Part shown: in pieces, positions 53,275 through 63,914 of the stretch
Numbering within the stretch: position 1 is the first letter of the stretch
Layout of the letters: each line of letters begins with the position of its first letter
Origin: Phymatolithon calcareum
Lineage: Eukaryota > Rhodophyta > Florideophyceae > Hapalidiales
Direction of reading: 5' to 3'
Assembly (NCBI GenBank): GCA_977006965.1
Contig: OZ345358.1
Location: forward strand, 124,001-188,000
DNA length: 64,000 bases
Position numbers and translations under genes: made by a program
The notes under the pieces: generated by a model
Databases searched by the model: none
What the model was told of the DNA's origin: nothing
The model's input: only the letters and a program-made list of their open reading frames with translations

Positions 53275-54213
53275 ATACATACGCGTAGATGACTTGGAGC
53301 ACAGCCAGGATGTCTTTGTCGGGCGACAATGGCAGCGTAAACGAACACACGGACATCAGGATGGGCGTGCTTTGTGCCTGCATCGCCGCAAAACGAAAGG
53401 GTGTTGCAGATAGCCACTGTGAAAACGTTCTGCGCATCGACAACAGCGAAAATATTTCCGAAAGGTGCGGTGGACGCTTTTTCAACGGCGTTCTCGCGCA
53501 CAGCCACAAACCTCGGGATATCTTCCGGCACGTCAGAAGACTCAGACGCAAACTCAATTTCAAAGGACACGGTATTGCTTTTCATATAGTGAAGGAGCGA
53601 GCATGCTCTTGGCGATAACGAAATTAACTTTGAATACAATAATATTTGATGCTCATGACGGCAACACGGTTGGCGAGGGCGCCAAAGGCGGAGAGCATTG
53701 CATTGCATTTGAACGTGCGACAATCTTCCTGACGATGCAAATCTTGTAATCTCGAGGACGAACAGACACGTGAGGCATGCGGATAATGCACTCTCCGTGC
53801 TACCTGGACAGTGGGCTGTGTATCGCCAACCGGACAAGGTGATCTCGGGCCCTACAAAAAAGCACGAAAACCAGAGACTGTAGCGTTAATTCGCCACATT
53901 ACCGGGAGCTCATCCTCTAAACCATTGTGCGCTGCGGCTTCCAGTTTCATGGATAATGCGTCGACGCTGGAAGGGCGACAAGCTGGAGCACCTGTCGGAT
54001 CATGGATTAATATCTTCTGGTCGGATCTTGTTCCTCCGTTTGCAATGCTTTAAGCTGAAATTTGAATCATACCTTGAGCTGATCCAATTTCCAGATCCTG
54101 TCGCGGTAACTTTATGTGGGCTGTAATCCGGAAGGACATCCAATGTCTGCCTAATGCTTTATTCACTTCTGGAAATGTGCTCAAGATCCCGGGCTGCTCG
54201 TTTCTTAATCATC

Positions 54214-56058
54214 TTATCCCATGAAATACCACTGTAGCCATCCTTTTGCCATCGCAGTGCGAGACACGCGCTTCCAAGTGGGGTCAAGTGTGTTTCCATC
54301 GTGATAAAGAAGAACTCCGCTCATAGTGACTCGGCAAGTATCACTCTTGGCACTTCTTTTGGCCGCCTCATCGCAAAAGTATTTCGACAGAATTATAGCT
54401 TTCGCTACGCCAACATCGTACGGAGCACTTCGAATTGCGTTATCAATGAATTTAAACCGTTCCATGACCGTCGCGCGCGATTGGCCATTACAATGATTCC
54501 CTGTTTTGCATACCCGCAGATCAAACGGCAGGAGAGGTACCTGTGAAAACAGAATTGGAGTCGCACCAGTGTCCGCAATCATTTTCGCTGTGGCTTTGAG
54601 GGCAGGTCCGAAGAGTGACTTTGAATGCTTCTTCCCAAATGATAATCCACGTTGAATTGAATCTTCCCTGCTTTCTCCGGGCTGTATAAAAAGCGTGACC
54701 GTGTCCTTTCCGTACGCGTGATTTGGAAGACTGCCTTCCCATCGTGCTGCGAGAAAGACGGCGTCAATCTTTTCCTTCGCCACTCGTTCTTGCGACATCG
54801 CGTCAAATTCCCGGCATACGTTGTCCATTGCCGGCTTGAGAAGAAATCTTTTGACAATGCGCAAGATCGGAGGGCATGTATAGGTTTGAAGATCGTTTCA
54901 TTTCCCAGTTTCCCAACCTTCTTTTTAGAAAAATTCTTATGCAATATCGAACGCTTCGCCAGTCTCACCACTTCAGAAGCATTAATACCACCGAATTGCA
55001 GGCTCGGCCCCCGAAGTGATGTCAGGTCATCCATAACGTTGGTGAGCGCATGCTTTGCCTTTTCGTCAAATGTAAACGCCAGCAAGAGGAACATTGCAAC
55101 AAGAGCGGTGATTGATCGAATGTGAATGAGCAAAGGGAAGCCTAGTAGATTCCCTCACAGGAAGAATCTCGCCACTCTTGAGGCATGTGTACTGATCAGT
55201 GACGCGATTGACAGACACTGAATTATGGCGCGAACACCAGCGAACATATCCCTCGGATGAAAGGTCGCGGCTGCGGTCAAGAGCCCCATGAGTCCTACAA
55301 GACACAGTACATCAGCTAGACGGGTGGAAAAACCAGCGATCTCGGAAGCGTATGTGTGGCCACGCCGGTACAGATGAAAATTGCCAAAAGCGATGATGCG
55401 GCAGCTGGAACGCCGTCTCATGAGTGTTTCTGAGGGCGTTTTTAAAAAATTCCAAATTCAAAAAACGCTAAAACGCCGCATTTAGATTATGTATTGCGAC
55501 CTGCTCAGCAAACGCATTCCGATTGCGATAAAAAAAACGTTGCGAACGTCGCAGAAAGTACGGATTCCACAGCGTACAGCACGGTGGAGGGGAGCCCATA
55601 GCATATTTTGTTTCAACACCAAGCGACCAAGTGTGAAGCAGGGGCTTTGGAGCAGCGGCTGTGTCGCAATAACCACTGCGAAAGAAGAAGTCCACGATTG
55701 AAGCACCCAGCGTTGCAGCAGCTGCAGATTGAGCGGCGTCTCGCATGTCAAGTGGTTGGAGAACGGCAAGTGATACAACAGTGGAAAGGATCAGAGTGGC
55801 AAATAAGCCTAGAGCCAGGCGTGTTATTCGCCGTGTGTAATACGTGTAGAGTGAAAATTTGTAAAGTTCCAATGAACGCTTGATGTTGCCGGATATTAGA
55901 TATCCGGAGAGGACGGAAAATACGTCGGCGCCTATGAAACCGCCGGAGAATGGCCGGATGTCAAAATGGTACAGCAGCAGCCGTAGAAGGGCAAGCCCAC
56001 GGAGGCTGACCAGATCGGCTCTGTGGCTCTTCTTCACTGTCAAGGTGGCGGCGGCCAT
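54214..56058 (-). pseudogene. Acyltransferase-3/SGNH pseudogene, left copy
   Basis: From ATG 56058 the frame encodes the start of an acyltransferase-3 membrane protein: HRADLVSLRGLALLRLLLYH, FSGGFIGADVF and VLSGYLISG, then a LLHTWSLGVE block near residue 140. Downstream the coding signal moves through several frames (55155-55421, 54579-55133, 54214-54864). Compared with the right copy it lacks about 118 bp that carry the SGNH GDSQ block, part of the last membrane region (near 55140) and the catalytic DxxH (it reads YHDGNTLDP). A 56-bp retroposon-like insertion sits at 55416-55471. Such proteins acylate sugars or peptides at membranes; this copy cannot. Confidence 0.8.
55416..55471 (+). mobile_element. 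56-bp retroposon-like insertion with 7-bp target duplication
   Basis: TCTCATGAGTGTTTC, then GAGGGCGTTTTTAA, a CCAAATTCAAAAAA end and a short CGCTA tail interrupt the acyltransferase pseudogene. AACGCCG is duplicated at 55409-55415 and 55472-55478. The right copy has a single AACGCCG at about 60964. It is a 5'-truncated copy of the A-tailed repeat family. Confidence 0.75.
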
Positions 56059-56468
56059 GACTACGGGCGGAGAGGTCGCTTGGGTAGATCGTGGAGCGTC
56101 TGGAGGCGAAATGACGTAAGATTACGAAAGCAATCTCTATGCGTGTATGCACTAGTTTAATACAGACTGATCACGCTATATTGGATCTGCGGTGTGTACT
56201 TCTATAACAACTATGACTAATGGCCCGGTTGTCGACGGTTAGAGGCTCGAGGGTGAACAGCGAAGTTTCTGGAATACGTTAGATACACAGAGGAAGACTT
56301 CCCAGAGCTCTGTATACGAGCTGAGAAGCAAACTGGGCTTTTAGTTTGCTTGAAGTCGTGTACCCTATCATCATCTATAATGATTTCCTTTGAGGCAGAT
56401 TGTGTCTGCCTATATTTTATGCGAGTTGCGATACACATTCACCTGTAATACGTACAGGCGTAAAAGGG

Positions 56469-57221
56469 TTAACCAAGAGATGCCTTGATTGGTATCACGA
56501 TTGCATCCACATTCCCACCTTCTTCAATAGCTCGATTGTACATCCCAGATGCACGAACCGCGTCCGCCGGTACACCATCTGCGCCATTTTGTAGCAACAA
56601 TCCGAGATTGACCATTGCATCCACATTCCCACCTTCCTCAATAGCTCGACTGTACATCTCAGCTGCGCGAACCGCGTCCGCCAGTACACCATCTGCGCCA
56701 CCTTCTGCTTGTCTATCTTCCTGAATGGCTACAACGGGGACATCCAGATCGTACGCCACGCTCGCTTCTCTCTTTTCCTCCTCGATATTTTGCACTTCTT
56801 TTGATCTATGTGACTTCTTCGACTTTTGCTCACTCAGTGCTTGCTCCAGTGCGCTGATTCGCTTTTCATAAGCAAGCTTTTGTAGTTCATAGTCTGCCAT
56901 CATTTCCCTAAGTTGCTTTCCGTTGGCATTCTTGATCTCGCTGACGCGACGCTCCGCAGCTTCCAAATGCATTTCCTTACTTCTCGTAATATCGAAAAGA
57001 CCAGGAGTGTCGTACAGCGTCAAGTTCCCAACCTGACATGCTTGGAGAACTTCTGTTAAACCTTCACACAGGCTGGGCCCGCTTCTAAACTGTGGACTTC
57101 CGGCGAGTCCGTTGAGGAGAGTTCTTTTACCAGCGCCCCGGTTTCCGACTACGTCAAGCCAAACTATATTTGCGATGTTCCCGAAGTTCGCCGAAATCAA
57201 AATTCCTCTTTCGCCTTGCAT
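56469..57221 (-). CDS. AIG1-like GTPase fragment fused to coiled coil and Sel1 repeats
   Basis: The 250-codon frame has three parts. Residues ~20-85 resemble an AIG1/GIMAP-type G domain: P-loop GNRGAGKR (the Ser/Thr after GK is Arg), FRSGPSLCEGLTE and G3 DTPGLFD. Residues ~90-160 form a charged helix rich in Lys/Glu (AYEKRISALEQALSEQKSKK), probably a coiled coil. Residues ~180-245 hold nearly two Sel1-like repeats of 38 residues (MYSRAIEEGGNVDAMVNLG). G4 and G5 are missing, so nucleotide binding is doubtful. The 3' end lies in the segmentally duplicated sequence. A Sel1 locus faces away 383 bp upstream. Confidence 0.6.
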   Translation of the reverse strand: MQGERGILISANFGNIANIVWLDVVGNRGAGKRTLLNGLAGSPQFRSGPSLCEGLTEVLQACQVGNLTLYDTPGLFDITRSKEMHLEAAERRVSEIKNANGKQLREMMADYELQKLAYEKRISALEQALSEQKSKKSHRSKEVQNIEEEKREASVAYDLDVPVVAIQEDRQAEGGADGVLADAVRAAEMYSRAIEEGGNVDAMVNLGLLLQNGADGVPADAVRASGMYNRAIEEGGNVDAIVIPIKASLG

Positions 57222-57604
57222 AGAAGAATTACAATTGTTGAATGAGTGCTCAACGTGGGCCTCTGAAACAATTGCTCATAAGCAAGAAGCTCAGTAGCCC
57301 GCGAGATTACTGAAAATGGACTTTTTCGCTGTATTCATTTACCCTTTAAGGGGCATCTGTAAAAGATTGGCCAGCATTCCAAAAAATTGGGAACATGGAA
57401 TTTGAAAGCTGGAGCAAACTGTGAGCTCTGACTTCTGAACTTAGTCGCTTGAGCTTACAAACTGTGGTCATCGCTGACTTATATAGGAAAGAAAAATCAG
57501 ACTACGTGGACATGAGAAACACAGTCCACCTATTGCGTGGTAACGCATAATCAACAACTGTAGGCCACGAAACCTAGAGCTGCTGTCTCCTGACCAGGAA
57601 ACAT
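57222..57604. other. Intergenic stretch between head-to-head Sel1 loci
   Basis: It lies between two divergent Sel1-repeat sequences and could have held a shared promoter. No recognisable element was seen. Confidence 0.35.
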
Positions 57605-58330
57605 GTGTCCAGAGGTCGGAACCATATGATGACTAGCGATTCCCTTCTTGCGCCGTACACTCGCGCCATTGAAGAAGGGAAATGGGTAGATGCGATGGTC
57701 AACCTAGAACACATAGTACAGCTCGGCAACAAGAGCGTACCGGCAGATCCACCTGGTGCGATGGAGCTGTACAAGCGCGTGATTGAGGAGGGAGACGATG
57801 TTACTCTGCATAACCTTAGAGTAATGCTGAGAAGGCGTCCCAGCAGACCCTGCTCGTGCGATGAAGCTGTATTCTAGAGCAATTGAAGTGGGAGGAGACT
57901 TGTATGCAATGAACGACCTGGGATGGTTGCTTCAAAACGGAAGAGAGGGCGTCCCTGCAGACCATCTTCGTGTCGTACAGCTCTATACATGGTCCAAGAA
58001 TGAGGGCACGCAGGCACGTGCCATGGTCAATCTGGGACACGTGTTGGAGGACGGTAGCGATGGCGTCGCACCAGATCTTTCGCGCGCCGTTCAGCTGTAC
58101 AAACAAGCGATTGAGGAAGGTGTACACATAGATGCAAGGATCCACTTGGGGGATTTGCTCGAAAAAGCGAATGAGAATGTCCCTGCAGATGCACAGTACG
58201 CTGTTGATCTATAAACCAGGTTTATCGAATTGTCTGAAGATTTTAACGCAATGGTCACCTTGGCCGTACTATTGCGGTGTGTTAGGGAGCATGTGCCGCC
58301 AGACCGGGCTCGAGCGATGCAGTTAATATG
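57605..58330 (+). pseudogene. Sel1-repeat protein pseudogene
   Basis: At least five Sel1-like units lie in order (YTRAIEEGKWVDAMVNLEH, YSRAIEVGGDLYAMNDLGW, AMVNLGHVLEDGSDGV, YKQAIEEGVHIDARIHLGD, ELSEDFNAMVTLAVLL). A frame change occurs near 57825-57860 and an in-frame TAA at about 58212-58214, before the last unit. Sel1 repeats form helical solenoids used as scaffolds. No N-terminal effector domain is visible. The unit wording is close to the repeats of the GTPase fusion on the opposite strand, so the two loci are paralogous. Confidence 0.7.
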
Positions 58331-58448
58331 AAGAGGGTATTCCTATCTGTACATTCTCCGTCGAATCTAGAACTGCAAGGGTGTTGACAGTCAATGAGTT
58401 TTGTGAATCATGTCGCCATCATCACAGTGCAAGAATGCGGGTACTGCT

Positions 58449-59094
58449 CGGACTTCAACAAACATTGCTTGAGCACAGCTCTGTAACGTGCAGCGGGAAT
58501 CCAATCTGCACTTTGACCGCCGACCGAGGACCGATAAACTGCCGTGGACGACCCCCGGCCCAACTCCTGGCGGTAGCTTTTCTCCATGTCCTGCATACAT
58601 ACGCGTAGCTGACCTGGAGCACAGCCAGGATGTTCCTTGCCGGTCGACAATGGCAGCGTACACGAACGCACGGACATCAGGACGGGCGTACTTTGTGCCT
58701 GACATCGCCGCAAAACAACAGGGTGTTGCAGAAAGCCACGGTGAAAACGTTATGCGCATCGACAACAGCGAAAATATTTCCGAAAGGTGCGGCGGACGCT
58801 TTTTCAACGGCATTCTCGAGCATAGCCACAAACCTCGGGATACAGACGGAGCGAGCATGGTCTTGGTGATGACGAAATTAAATGTGACGTGAATAATTTA
58901 CGATGGTCACGACGACAACAGGGTCGGACGAGGGCGCCAAAGGCGAAGAGCATTGCATTCGAACGTGCGCTCATCTTTCTGACGATGTAAATCTTGTAAT
59001 TAATATCGAGGGCGAACAAACATGTGAGGCACGCGGATAATAATGCACTCACCGCGCTTCGAGTGCAACGGGCTGTGTTTCGCCATTCGGACAA
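58449..59094 (-). pseudogene. Unrecognised duplicated gene, right copy
   Basis: This is the counterpart of 51687-53837 without the LTR element. Coding-like segments (APFGNIFAVVDAHNVFTVA and a YARPDVRAFVYAAIVDRQ segment) occur in different frames, and relative to the left copy about 70 bp carrying the ASESSDVPED part are missing (near 58840). Both copies are therefore decayed, in different places. The function is unknown. Confidence 0.4.
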
Positions 59095-59400
59095 GATGAT
59101 CTCGAGGCATACAGAAAGACATGAAACCCAGAGGCCATAGCGTCATTTCACCACAGCACCGGGAGCTCATCGTCTACACCATGCTGCGCTGCAGCATCCA
59201 GTGGCATGGTTAATGCGTCGGTTGCAGAAGGGCGACTAGCTGGAGCATCGGCTTGATCTTGTTCCTCCGTTTGCATTGCTACAAAGTGGAGTCTGAATCA
59301 TACCTTGAGCTGATCCAATTGCCAAATCCAGAATCTTGTTGCGGTAACTTTGCGCGGACTGCTATCCGGAAGGGCATCCAACGTCTGCCTATCGCTTTAT

Positions 59401-61554
59401 TCATTTTCCAGAAATGCGCTTAAGATCCCTAACCGCTCGTTTCTTAATCATTTTATTCCAGGTAATACCACTGTATCCATCCTTTTGCCATCGCAGTGCG
59501 AAATACGCGCTTCCAAGTGCTGACAAGTGGTTTTCATCGTGATAAAGAAGAGCTCCGCCCATAGTGACTCGGGAAGTATCACTCTTGGCACTTCCTTTGG
59601 CCGCCTCATCGCGAAAGTATTTCGACAGAATCACAGCTTTCGCTAGGCCAACACCGTTTGCAGCACTACGAATTACGTCATCAATGAATTTAAACCGTGC
59701 CATGACCGCCGCGCGCGATAGGCCATTACAATGCTTCCCTGTTTTGCATACCCGCAGATCGAACGGCAGGAGAGGTACCTGCGAAACCAGAATTGGAGTC
59801 GCACCAGTGTCCGCAATCATTTTCGCAGTGGCTTTGAGGGCAGGTCCGAAGATCGATTTTGAATGATTCTTCCCAAATGATAATCCACGTTGAATTGAAT
59901 CTTCCCTGCTTTCTCCGGGCTGTATAAGAAGCGTGACCGTGTGCTTTCCATACCCGTGATTCGGAAGACTGCCTTCCCATCGTGCTGCGAGAATGACAGC
60001 GTCAAACTCTTCCTTGGCCACTCGTTCTCGCCACATCGCGTTAAATTCCCGACATACCTTGTCCATTGCCGGCTTGAGAAGAAATATTTTGACAATGCCC
60101 AAGATCGGAGGGCATGTATACCGACTCCAGATGTGAACATTAGCCCCCAAAGTCTCGACCAGATGTACGGCCAATGGTTGCAAACTGCTTGCTTGACTGT
60201 CACCGATAATGGCCACCCGCAGAGCAGGTCTATTAACAGGTTTGAAGATCATTTCATTCCCCAGTTTCCGAACCTTCTTTTTCGAAAAATTCTTAGGCAA
60301 TATCGAACGTTTCGCCAGTCCCACCACTTCAGAAGCATTAATACCACCGAATTGCAGGCTGGCCCCCCGGAATGATGTCAGGTCATCCATGACGTTGTTG
60401 AGCGCATGCTTTGCCTTTTCGTCAAATGTAAACGCCAGCAAGATGAACGCTGCAACAAGAGCGGTGACGAGGGCGAAGAACTTGAGAAAGAACATGCGTG
60501 CATTTCCGAATTCGCGACGCGCCATTAACGGCCGTTCGATGATAAAATGAAGCGAGTAGCCACCCACAAGTGACGCGAGAAAACCTACCGAGCGTTCAAC
60601 AGGCGTGAGAGGGGTCCATAAGCGTATTGATCTAATGTGAATGAGCAAAGGCCAGTGCACGAGGTAAACGCTATACGAAATGTTTCCCAGGAAGCCTAGT
60701 AGATCCCTGACAGGAAGAATCTCGCCATCTTTGAGCCATGTGTACTGATCAGTGCCGCGGTTGACAGACACGGAACTATGGCGCGAACGCCAGGGAACAC
60801 ATCCCTCGGGTGGAAGGTGGCAGCAGCGGTAAAGAGTGCCGTGAGCCCTATAAGAGACAGTACATCGGCTAGACGGGTGGAAAAAACCAGCGATTTCGGA
60901 AGCGTATGTATGGCCACGACGGTACCGATGAGAAATTCCCAAGCGCGATGATGCGGCAGGTAGAACGCCGCATTTGGATTTGTATTGCCACCTGCTCAGC
61001 AAACGCCATACCGATTGCGGTAAAAATCGCTGCGAACGTCGCAGGAAGCACGGGATCCACGGCGTACAGCACGGAGTGGAGGGGAGCCCATAGCATATAG
61101 AATTGTGTTTCAACACCAAGCGACCAAGTGTGTAGCAACGGCTTTCGAGCAGCGGCTGTATCGAAATAACAACTGCGAAAGAAGAAGTTCACGTTGGAAG
61201 CACCCAAAGTTGCAGCAGCTGCAGATTGAGCGGCGTCGCGTACGTCCAGTGTTGGGAGAACGGCAAGTGATACAACATTGGAATGATCAGAGTGACAAAC
61301 AAGGATGGAGCTAGGCGCGTTATTAGCCGTGTGTAAAATGTGGAGAGTGAAAATTTGGAGAGTTCTAATGAACGCTTGATGTTGCCGGATATTAGATATT
61401 CGGAGAGGACGAAAAATACGTCGACGCCTATGAAACCGCCGGAGAATGGCCGGATGTCAAAATGGTAGAGCAGGACCAGTAGAAGGGCAAGCCCATGGAG
61501 GCCGGCCAGATCAGCTCTGCGGCTCTTCTTCTCCGTCAAGTTGGTGAGTACCAT
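59401..61554 (-). pseudogene. Acyltransferase-3/SGNH gene, right copy, frameshifted
   Basis: From ATG 61554 the product starts as an acyltransferase-3 (RRADLAGLHGLALLLVLLYH, FSGGFIGVDVFFVLS). A missing base near 61281, another near 60980 and a frame change near 60740 break the membrane part. The 60869-61207 frame carries LLHTWSLGVETQFYMLW, the next NAAFYLPHHRAWEFLIGT. The long 3' frame (from about 60750 to 59401) is intact, with GNISYSVYLVHWPLL, then an SGNH domain with IIGDSQASS and YHDENHLSALGS, the Ser and Asp-His catalytic blocks. The left copy shares the frame change near 60740. Sequencing error in homopolymers cannot be excluded. Confidence 0.75.
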
Positions 61555-62251
61555 GACTATGGGCGTAGAGGACGATTGGATAGATCGTGGAGAGTGTGGA
61601 AGTGAATGAACGTAAGATTACGAAAGCATTCTCTATACTTGTATGTGCTGGTTTAATACAGACTGATCACGCTAAATTGGGTCCGAGGTGCGTACTTCTA
61701 CAACAACTATGACTAATGGCCCGGTTGACGTTGGTTAGAGGCTCGAGGGTGAACAGTGTATTTTCTGGAACAAGTTAGATCTACAGGGGTTGACTTCCCA
61801 GAGCTCTGTATACGAGCTGAGAGTACTCTAGAGAAGCAAATTGGTATTTTAGTTTGCTTGAAGTCGTGTAACCTATCAGCATCTGTAATGATTTCCCTTG
61901 ATGGCCGATTGTGTCCGCCGATTTTTTATGCGAGTTGCGAGACTCATTCACCTGCAATAAGTACAGTATTGCGTAAAAGGGGTAAGCAAGATAATCCTTG
62001 ATTGGTATCACGCGATCGTCAAAGAACGAGACCTCCACTTTCCTCCTGAACACGTTCGAGGCTACCATTCACAGTCCGGCATACTTCTGGGCTTACTTGA
62101 TAGCGGAGAAATGTCAAACATTAGCACTACTGGTATATTCTAAATCAACATAAATACTCCCTAGAGTAAGCCATCAATAAGATCCTAGCCTGAGAAAGGT
62201 TAACATTATTTTCCCCCATGGGAAAATAATATTAACACGATTGCAATCGTC
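61469..62251. repeat. Left arm of large inverted repeat
   Basis: This arm is the reverse complement of 63218-64000, with no difference found where I compared (the 95-codon ORF, the flanks and both edges). Its inner edge is ACGATTGCAATCGTCG. It includes the first ~29 codons and upstream region of the acyltransferase. Confidence 0.85.
61781..62068 (-). CDS. Hypothetical ORF inside inverted-repeat arm, copy 1
   Basis: The 95-codon frame (starts MVASNVFRRKVEVSFFDD) is identical to 63401-63688 on the other strand. The homologous stretch upstream of the left acyltransferase copy (56200-56500) does not keep this frame open, which argues against a conserved gene. No domain is recognised. Confidence 0.3.
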   Translation of the reverse strand: MVASNVFRRKVEVSFFDDRVIPIKDYLAYPFYAILYLLQVNESRNSHKKSADTIGHQGKSLQMLIGYTTSSKLKYQFASLEYSQLVYRALGSQPL

Positions 62252-62811
62252 GGGTCATGATAATGTATCCACCGGCGAAGCGTGGAGGTAACACTTCCAG
62301 GAAGAAGAGTCGAGCCTGTTCTTGTGTTCAAAAATAGATGGCTTGCGCGCGGATCTGTTCGAATGATCTTGAACCTTCGGTGGAGAATTGGTAAAACAAA
62401 TTTAACGTGGAAAAATGATAAATCTTCGAGCCACTTTCGGAAGTAAAACATGCGAAAGCTCGATTCAACGCTCTCTTTTCTCCTCGACGAGCATCATTTC
62501 AAAGCATTTAACAACTCCACACTGTCTTCTTAGCTCATCGAGATCAATTTCTTGTGGGCGCTGAAGTAAAGAATACACTTGAGGCCGTTGCCCGCAACCT
62601 AAAAACATTAAAGGCAAAGAAAGTTAATACACCACTTCTGCAAAATCACAGGCTTTTCGAGGATGCTTTTTTCGCCATTCGCAATCGCGCCCCTTTCTGA
62701 AATCATGACACCCTCACATGCTTGCATTGCTTGCTTCCGGAACTGGGCAAAATCCATTCCGTTCAGAAGTGCTGGCAGAAGGGCTGTGGAGAACATCAAC
62801 ATTAGATTCAT
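62206..62811 (-). pseudogene. Tyrosine-recombinase-like relic
   Basis: Three minus-strand segments read in order: ALLNGMDFAQFRKQAMQ (62608-62811), a hydrophobic-to-GQRPQVYSLLQ block near 62560-62600, and SHLFLNTRTGSTLLPGSV with TSTLRRWIHYHDPTIA (62206-62451). The middle block resembles the first catalytic-Arg region of tyrosine recombinases and the last the strand-helix segment before the His-x-x-Arg box, as in Crypton-like elements. Frame changes separate them, and the nucleophile Tyr region is not visible. The assignment is tentative. Confidence 0.35.
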
Positions 62812-63217
62812 CTCTGATCCAACACGGAAGAAGAGTGCCCATCTGTGAGCAGTTATCGTCCTGGCTCCGGGAGTCGTGTGATTCGCTGACGACTCGACCT
62901 ATCTTCTTTTTCGAACTTTTCATGGCGTCTGTACGCTCGACAGAAAGGATTTGGAGAGATTCTTGTTTAGAAGGGAGCAACAGTGGGCGATTTCGGCAGC
63001 GGGACACAAGAGACAAGCGGGCCAAACGGAAGGCTAACCGGGCGACTGGAAACGACAGGAACGGCGCGGACAGAAAGCGGTGCTGCTGCGATGGTTAGCC
63101 TCCTTAACAGCGCAACGGCATGAACTATTTGATCGCCCCAAATGCCCTCTACTGTGCACATCATACAGGATATCCATGGAATACACTCAGTAATACAACA
63201 TATTAGATGGTTCTTGC
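62252..63217. other. Spacer of the large inverted repeat
   Basis: This 966-bp unique sequence lies between the arms and contains most of the recombinase-like relic. A further minus-strand ORF (62714-63025, 103 codons) may be its upstream part. Nothing else is recognised. Confidence 0.5.
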
Positions 63218-63400
63218 GACGATTGCAATCGTGTTAATATTATTTTCCCATGGGGGAAAATAATGTTAACCTTTCTCAGGCTAGGATCTTATTGATGGCT
63301 TACTCTAGGGAGTATTTATGTTGATTTAGAATATACCAGTAGTGCTAATGTTTGACATTTCTCCGCTATCAAGTAAGCCCAGAAGTATGCCGGACTGTGA

Positions 63401-63688
63401 ATGGTAGCCTCGAACGTGTTCAGGAGGAAAGTGGAGGTCTCGTTCTTTGACGATCGCGTGATACCAATCAAGGATTATCTTGCTTACCCCTTTTACGCAA
63501 TACTGTACTTATTGCAGGTGAATGAGTCTCGCAACTCGCATAAAAAATCGGCGGACACAATCGGCCATCAAGGGAAATCATTACAGATGCTGATAGGTTA
63601 CACGACTTCAAGCAAACTAAAATACCAATTTGCTTCTCTAGAGTACTCTCAGCTCGTATACAGAGCTCTGGGAAGTCAACCCCTGTAG
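63401..63688 (+). CDS. Hypothetical ORF inside inverted-repeat arm, copy 2
   Basis: It has the same 95 codons as 61781-62068, on the opposite strand. Support is equally weak. Confidence 0.3.
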   Translation: MVASNVFRRKVEVSFFDDRVIPIKDYLAYPFYAILYLLQVNESRNSHKKSADTIGHQGKSLQMLIGYTTSSKLKYQFASLEYSQLVYRALGSQPL

Positions 63689-63914
63689 ATCTAACTTGTT
63701 CCAGAAAATACACTGTTCACCCTCGAGCCTCTAACCAACGTCAACCGGGCCATTAGTCATAGTTGTTGTAGAAGTACGCACCTCGGACCCAATTTAGCGT
63801 GATCAGTCTGTATTAAACCAGCACATACAAGTATAGAGAATGCTTTCGTAATCTTACGTTCATTCACTTCCACACTCTCCACGATCTATCCAATCGTCCT
63901 CTACGCCCATAGTC

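Larger units (their letters stand above)
51687..53837 (-). pseudogene. Unrecognised duplicated gene, left copy, split by LTR element
   Basis: Outside the LTR element, 51687-51833 and 53279-53837 align with 58449-59094. The best minus-strand frame (within 53196-53837) reads ASESSDVPEDIPRFVAV, GNIFAVVDAQNVFTV and ARPDVR/HPDVRVFVYAAI-like segments, then continues across the insertion into a YRQELG segment. I do not recognise the family. The insertion and differing frames show it is not functional. It lies downstream of the acyltransferase on the same strand in both copies. Confidence 0.45.

Noticed and set aside
59401-61119. A 572-codon intact acyltransferase ORF
   Set aside because: The first ~120 residues of that frame are out of frame with the conserved membrane segments. 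The real protein start lies at 61554 and needs frame changes to reach the SGNH half.
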